From: JBBIRT01 sp037441725
GTDB lineage: Bacteria > Desulfobacterota > BSN033 > UBA1163
Direction: 5' to 3'
Length of the DNA: 7,244 bases
Assembly: GCA_037441725.1 (NCBI GenBank)
Contig: JBBIRT010000152.1
Span: forward strand, 1 to 7,244
Positions 4,936-7,244 of the stretch are shown here, piece by piece. The first letter of the stretch is position 1, and every line of letters begins with the position of its first letter. A model generated the notes under the pieces. It was given only the letters and a program-made list of their open reading frames with translations, was not told where the DNA came from and did not search any database. Position numbers and translations under genes: made by a program.

Positions 4936-7032
4936 ATGAAGCGATTTGAGACCAGTCACATTCGAAACATCGGAACCTTTGGCCATGGCGGAGAAGGAAA
5001 GACCTCTTTGGTGGAGGCCATTCTTTTTGATACGGGTGAAAATAACCGCCTTGGACGTGTGGATGAGGGTTCCTCAATCATGGATTTTGAACCTGAGGAG
5101 ATCAATCGAAAGATCAGCATTAGTGCCTCTCTCTCTCATTTTGAGTGGGATAAACATCAATTTCATATCATTGATACTCCTGGATATGCCAATTTTATTG
5201 CAGAAGCAAAGGCCTCCATGAGGGTCGTGGATGGAGCCATCATGGTCATCGGTGGAAATTCAGAGGTGAAGGTGCAAACCGAAACGGTTTGGGGATATGC
5301 AAATGAATTCCAAGTTCCCCGGATCCTGTATGTCGGTAAAATGGATATGGAAAGAGCCAATTTCTTAAGGGTCGTGGAGGAGGTAAAGAAGGCCTTCCCT
5401 TCTCAACCCACTGTTCCAGTCCAATTGCCTATTGGAGAGGAGGGGAACTTTAAAGGAGTGGTGGATCTGATTCAGAGAAAGGCCTATTTTTATAAAGATG
5501 ATGGAAGCGGTCAGTATGAGATCAAAGAGATTCCGTCCGAGATGATCGACGAGGTTGAGCGAGTTCGGGAAAAATTGATTGAGACTGTGGTGGAGATGGA
5601 TGATCAGCTGATGGAAAAGTACTTGGAGTCAGGAGAGGTCTCCATAGAAGAAATCGTAAGATGCCTTCGTAAGGGGACCCTTGAAAGGAGATTGGTTCCA
5701 GCCGTCTGTGGCTCCTCTATCTGGAATATAGGGATTCAACCCCTTCTCGATCTGATGGTCTCATGTTTTCCTTCTCCAATCGAGAGAGGACCTGTTCAGG
5801 GAAAGAATCCAAAGACAGGAGAGACTGAGACCCGTGAACCCAAAGAAGAGGCTCCTTTTTCTGCTTTCGTTTTTAAGACGATTGCCGATCCTTTTGCTGG
5901 AAAGTTGAACCTCTTCAGGGTTTATTCAGGATCTGTGAATGCGGATTCCACTCTCTATAATTCTAAGAAGGATGTGAAAGAACGAATCGGACAAATATTC
6001 CTAATGGAAGGGAAAAAGCAGAAGCCGATTGGCTTTGCCAGTGTGGGAGACATTGTGGCCGTGGCAAAATTGAAGGAGACCACTACTGGCGATACCTTTT
6101 CAGACGAAAAGAAACCCATTGTTTTTGAAGAGACGAAACTTCCTCTTCCAGTCATTTCATATGCCCTGACCCCAAAGAGTAAAGGGGATGAAGAAAAGAT
6201 CACCGCCTCCCTTGCAAGGATCCGGGAAGAAGATCCAACGATGACGCTAAGTAGGGATGAACAGACAGGGGAGATCATTCTTTCGGGAGTAGGGCAGACC
6301 CATGTGGAGGTCATCATTGAGAAACTGAAACGAAAGTTTGGGGTTGAGGTGAATCTTAGTGTTCCAAAAGTCCCCTATAAAGAGACGATCCGTGGATCAA
6401 AGACAGGTGTCATCTACCGGCATAAGAAACAGACTGGGGGTCGTGGACAGTTTGCTGAAGTTCACTTTGATATTTCTCCCCTTCCAAGAGGGGCTGGTTT
6501 TGAATTTGAGAATGCCTTAGTGGGGATGAATGTTCCAAGGAATTTCGTTCCTGCAGTGGAAAAGGGAATCGCAGAGGCGATGCAGAGTGGAGTCTTGGCA
6601 GGATATCCTGTAGTGGATGTGAAGGTTCGATTTTATGATGGCAAGTCCCATGAAGTGGATTCGTCGGAAATGGCCTTTAAGATCGCTGCCATCATGGCCT
6701 TTAAGAAGGGAGTGCAAGAAGCCAATCCGGTCCTCCTTGAGCCGATCATGAAGGTTTCAGTGACCGCACCGGATGAGAATATTGGGGATGTGATTGGCGA
6801 TCTGAACAGCCGCCGAGGAAGGGTGTTGAAGGTGGATGCAAAAGGAAATTATCAAGTGATTGAAGCCAATGTCCCCATGTCAGAAATGCTAAAGTATGCT
6901 CCTGATCTTAACTCAAAAACAGGGGGAAGGGGGACCTTTACGATGGAATTTTCTCATTATGAGGAGGTCCCATCACAACTGGCCGAGAAGGTCATCGCCC
7001 AAGCTAAAAAGGATAAAGAGAAGGAAGATTAG
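4936..7032 (+). CDS. EF-G-like translational GTPase (EF-G II type)
   Basis: This 698-residue protein has the full EF-G domain set. In the G domain, G1 is GHGGEGKTS (16-24), switch I is RKISI (58-62), G3 is DTPGYANF (80-87), G4 is GKMD (134-137), and G5 is CGSS (258-261). Domain II covers about 308-395 and domain III about 405-480. Domain IV starts with YKETI (481-485), and has the HKKQTGGRGQF loop (496-506) and SHEVDSSEMAFK (571-582) with the tip histidine H572. Domain V runs from about 603 to 690. GHxGxGKT and the Tyr in DTPGY mark the EF-G-like (EF-G II) branch rather than canonical fusA. Gly for Asn in the NKxD motif is unusual. The role may be auxiliary or stress-related translocation or recycling; canonical EF-G is presumably encoded elsewhere. 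AAGGAG (4925-4930), five bases before the ATG, is an excellent ribosome site. Confidence 0.93.
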   Translation: MKRFETSHIRNIGTFGHGGEGKTSLVEAILFDTGENNRLGRVDEGSSIMDFEPEEINRKISISASLSHFEWDKHQFHIIDTPGYANFIAEAKASMRVVDGAIMVIGGNSEVKVQTETVWGYANEFQVPRILYVGKMDMERANFLRVVEEVKKAFPSQPTVPVQLPIGEEGNFKGVVDLIQRKAYFYKDDGSGQYEIKEIPSEMIDEVERVREKLIETVVEMDDQLMEKYLESGEVSIEEIVRCLRKGTLERRLVPAVCGSSIWNIGIQPLLDLMVSCFPSPIERGPVQGKNPKTGETETREPKEEAPFSAFVFKTIADPFAGKLNLFRVYSGSVNADSTLYNSKKDVKERIGQIFLMEGKKQKPIGFASVGDIVAVAKLKETTTGDTFSDEKKPIVFEETKLPLPVISYALTPKSKGDEEKITASLARIREEDPTMTLSRDEQTGEIILSGVGQTHVEVIIEKLKRKFGVEVNLSVPKVPYKETIRGSKTGVIYRHKKQTGGRGQFAEVHFDISPLPRGAGFEFENALVGMNVPRNFVPAVEKGIAEAMQSGVLAGYPVVDVKVRFYDGKSHEVDSSEMAFKIAAIMAFKKGVQEANPVLLEPIMKVSVTAPDENIGDVIGDLNSRRGRVLKVDAKGNYQVIEANVPMSEMLKYAPDLNSKTGGRGTFTMEFSHYEEVPSQLAEKVIAQAKKDKEKED

Positions 7033-7134
7033 AAGGTTAAAATGATGTCTTGAGGGTTTAAAAAAAATCTTTAATGATCGATGAAATAGAATAAATTTTG
7101 ATGAAAACGAACCTGTGATACAGATCTGATCTAT

Positions 7135-7244
7135 ATGCGTGCAGTGATTCAAAGGGTGAAATCTGCAAAGGTTTGTGTGGATGGCCAGGTGGTTGGAGAG
7201 ATTGGAAGAGGCTTATTGGTCCTCTTAGGGATTAAAAAAGGAGA
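7135..7244 (+). CDS. dtd: D-aminoacyl-tRNA deacylase, 5' part (runs off the window)
   Basis: The first 36 residues plus part of one codon are present. They start MRAVIQRVKSAKVCVDG and continue GEIGRGLLVLLGIKKG, the highly conserved N-terminal strand pair of Dtd. The enzyme removes D-amino acids (and mischarged glycine) from tRNA in the cytosol. Its catalytic motif lies beyond the window edge and cannot be checked. The gene is 102 nt downstream of the EF-G-like gene on the same strand. The gap shows no clear terminator and no clear Shine-Dalgarno sequence, so read-through from the upstream gene is possible. TGTGATAC at 7114-7121 may be promoter-like. Confidence 0.93.
   Translation, partial: MRAVIQRVKSAKVCVDGQVVGEIGRGLLVLLGIKKG

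Overview
This 7.2 kb window looks like part of a bacterial chromosome. It has Shine-Dalgarno sequences, sigma70-like promoter elements, and bacterial truA and dtd genes. The main genes are about 45% GC by hand count of sample lines. Two DUF362/ferredoxin-type iron-sulfur proteins suggest an anaerobe, perhaps of the Desulfobacterota or a neighbouring phylum. That placement is an inference and not secure.

Left end (1-700): the trailer-side end of a CRISPR array. Two 37-nt repeats (11-47 and 84-120) flank a 36-nt spacer. A third repeat, identical to the first, lies at 663-699. The interval between the second and third repeats is 542 nt, not about 36 nt. It is almost filled by an AT-richer cassette (125-659) with long imperfect terminal inverted repeats built on a GCGAT motif. 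The cassette carries one gene, a GxxExxY-family PD-(D/E)XK nuclease-like protein. This cassette inside the array is the most unusual thing in the window.

Spacer-like region (700-910): no confident gene. It holds a perfect 12-bp inverted repeat (710-721/839-850) around a possible 33-codon basic ORF, then the AT-rich leader of comB.

Housekeeping and redox block (911-4771): comB (phosphosulfolactate phosphatase) is followed after 4 nt by a DUF362 protein with a C-terminal two-cluster ferredoxin domain, and then by truA (tRNA pseudouridine synthase A), all on the + strand. A second, differently arranged DUF362/ferredoxin protein runs convergently on the - strand. Its own promoter and Shine-Dalgarno sequence fix its start at 4771.

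Right end (4772-7244): a 164-bp divergent intergenic region drives the - strand DUF362 gene and a + strand EF-G-like GTPase of the EF-G II type. This GTPase has an altered G4 motif (GKMD for NKxD). The 5' part of dtd (D-aminoacyl-tRNA deacylase) follows and runs off the window. truA, the EF-G-like gene and dtd share a translation/tRNA theme. No cas gene is visible; any would lie outside the window.
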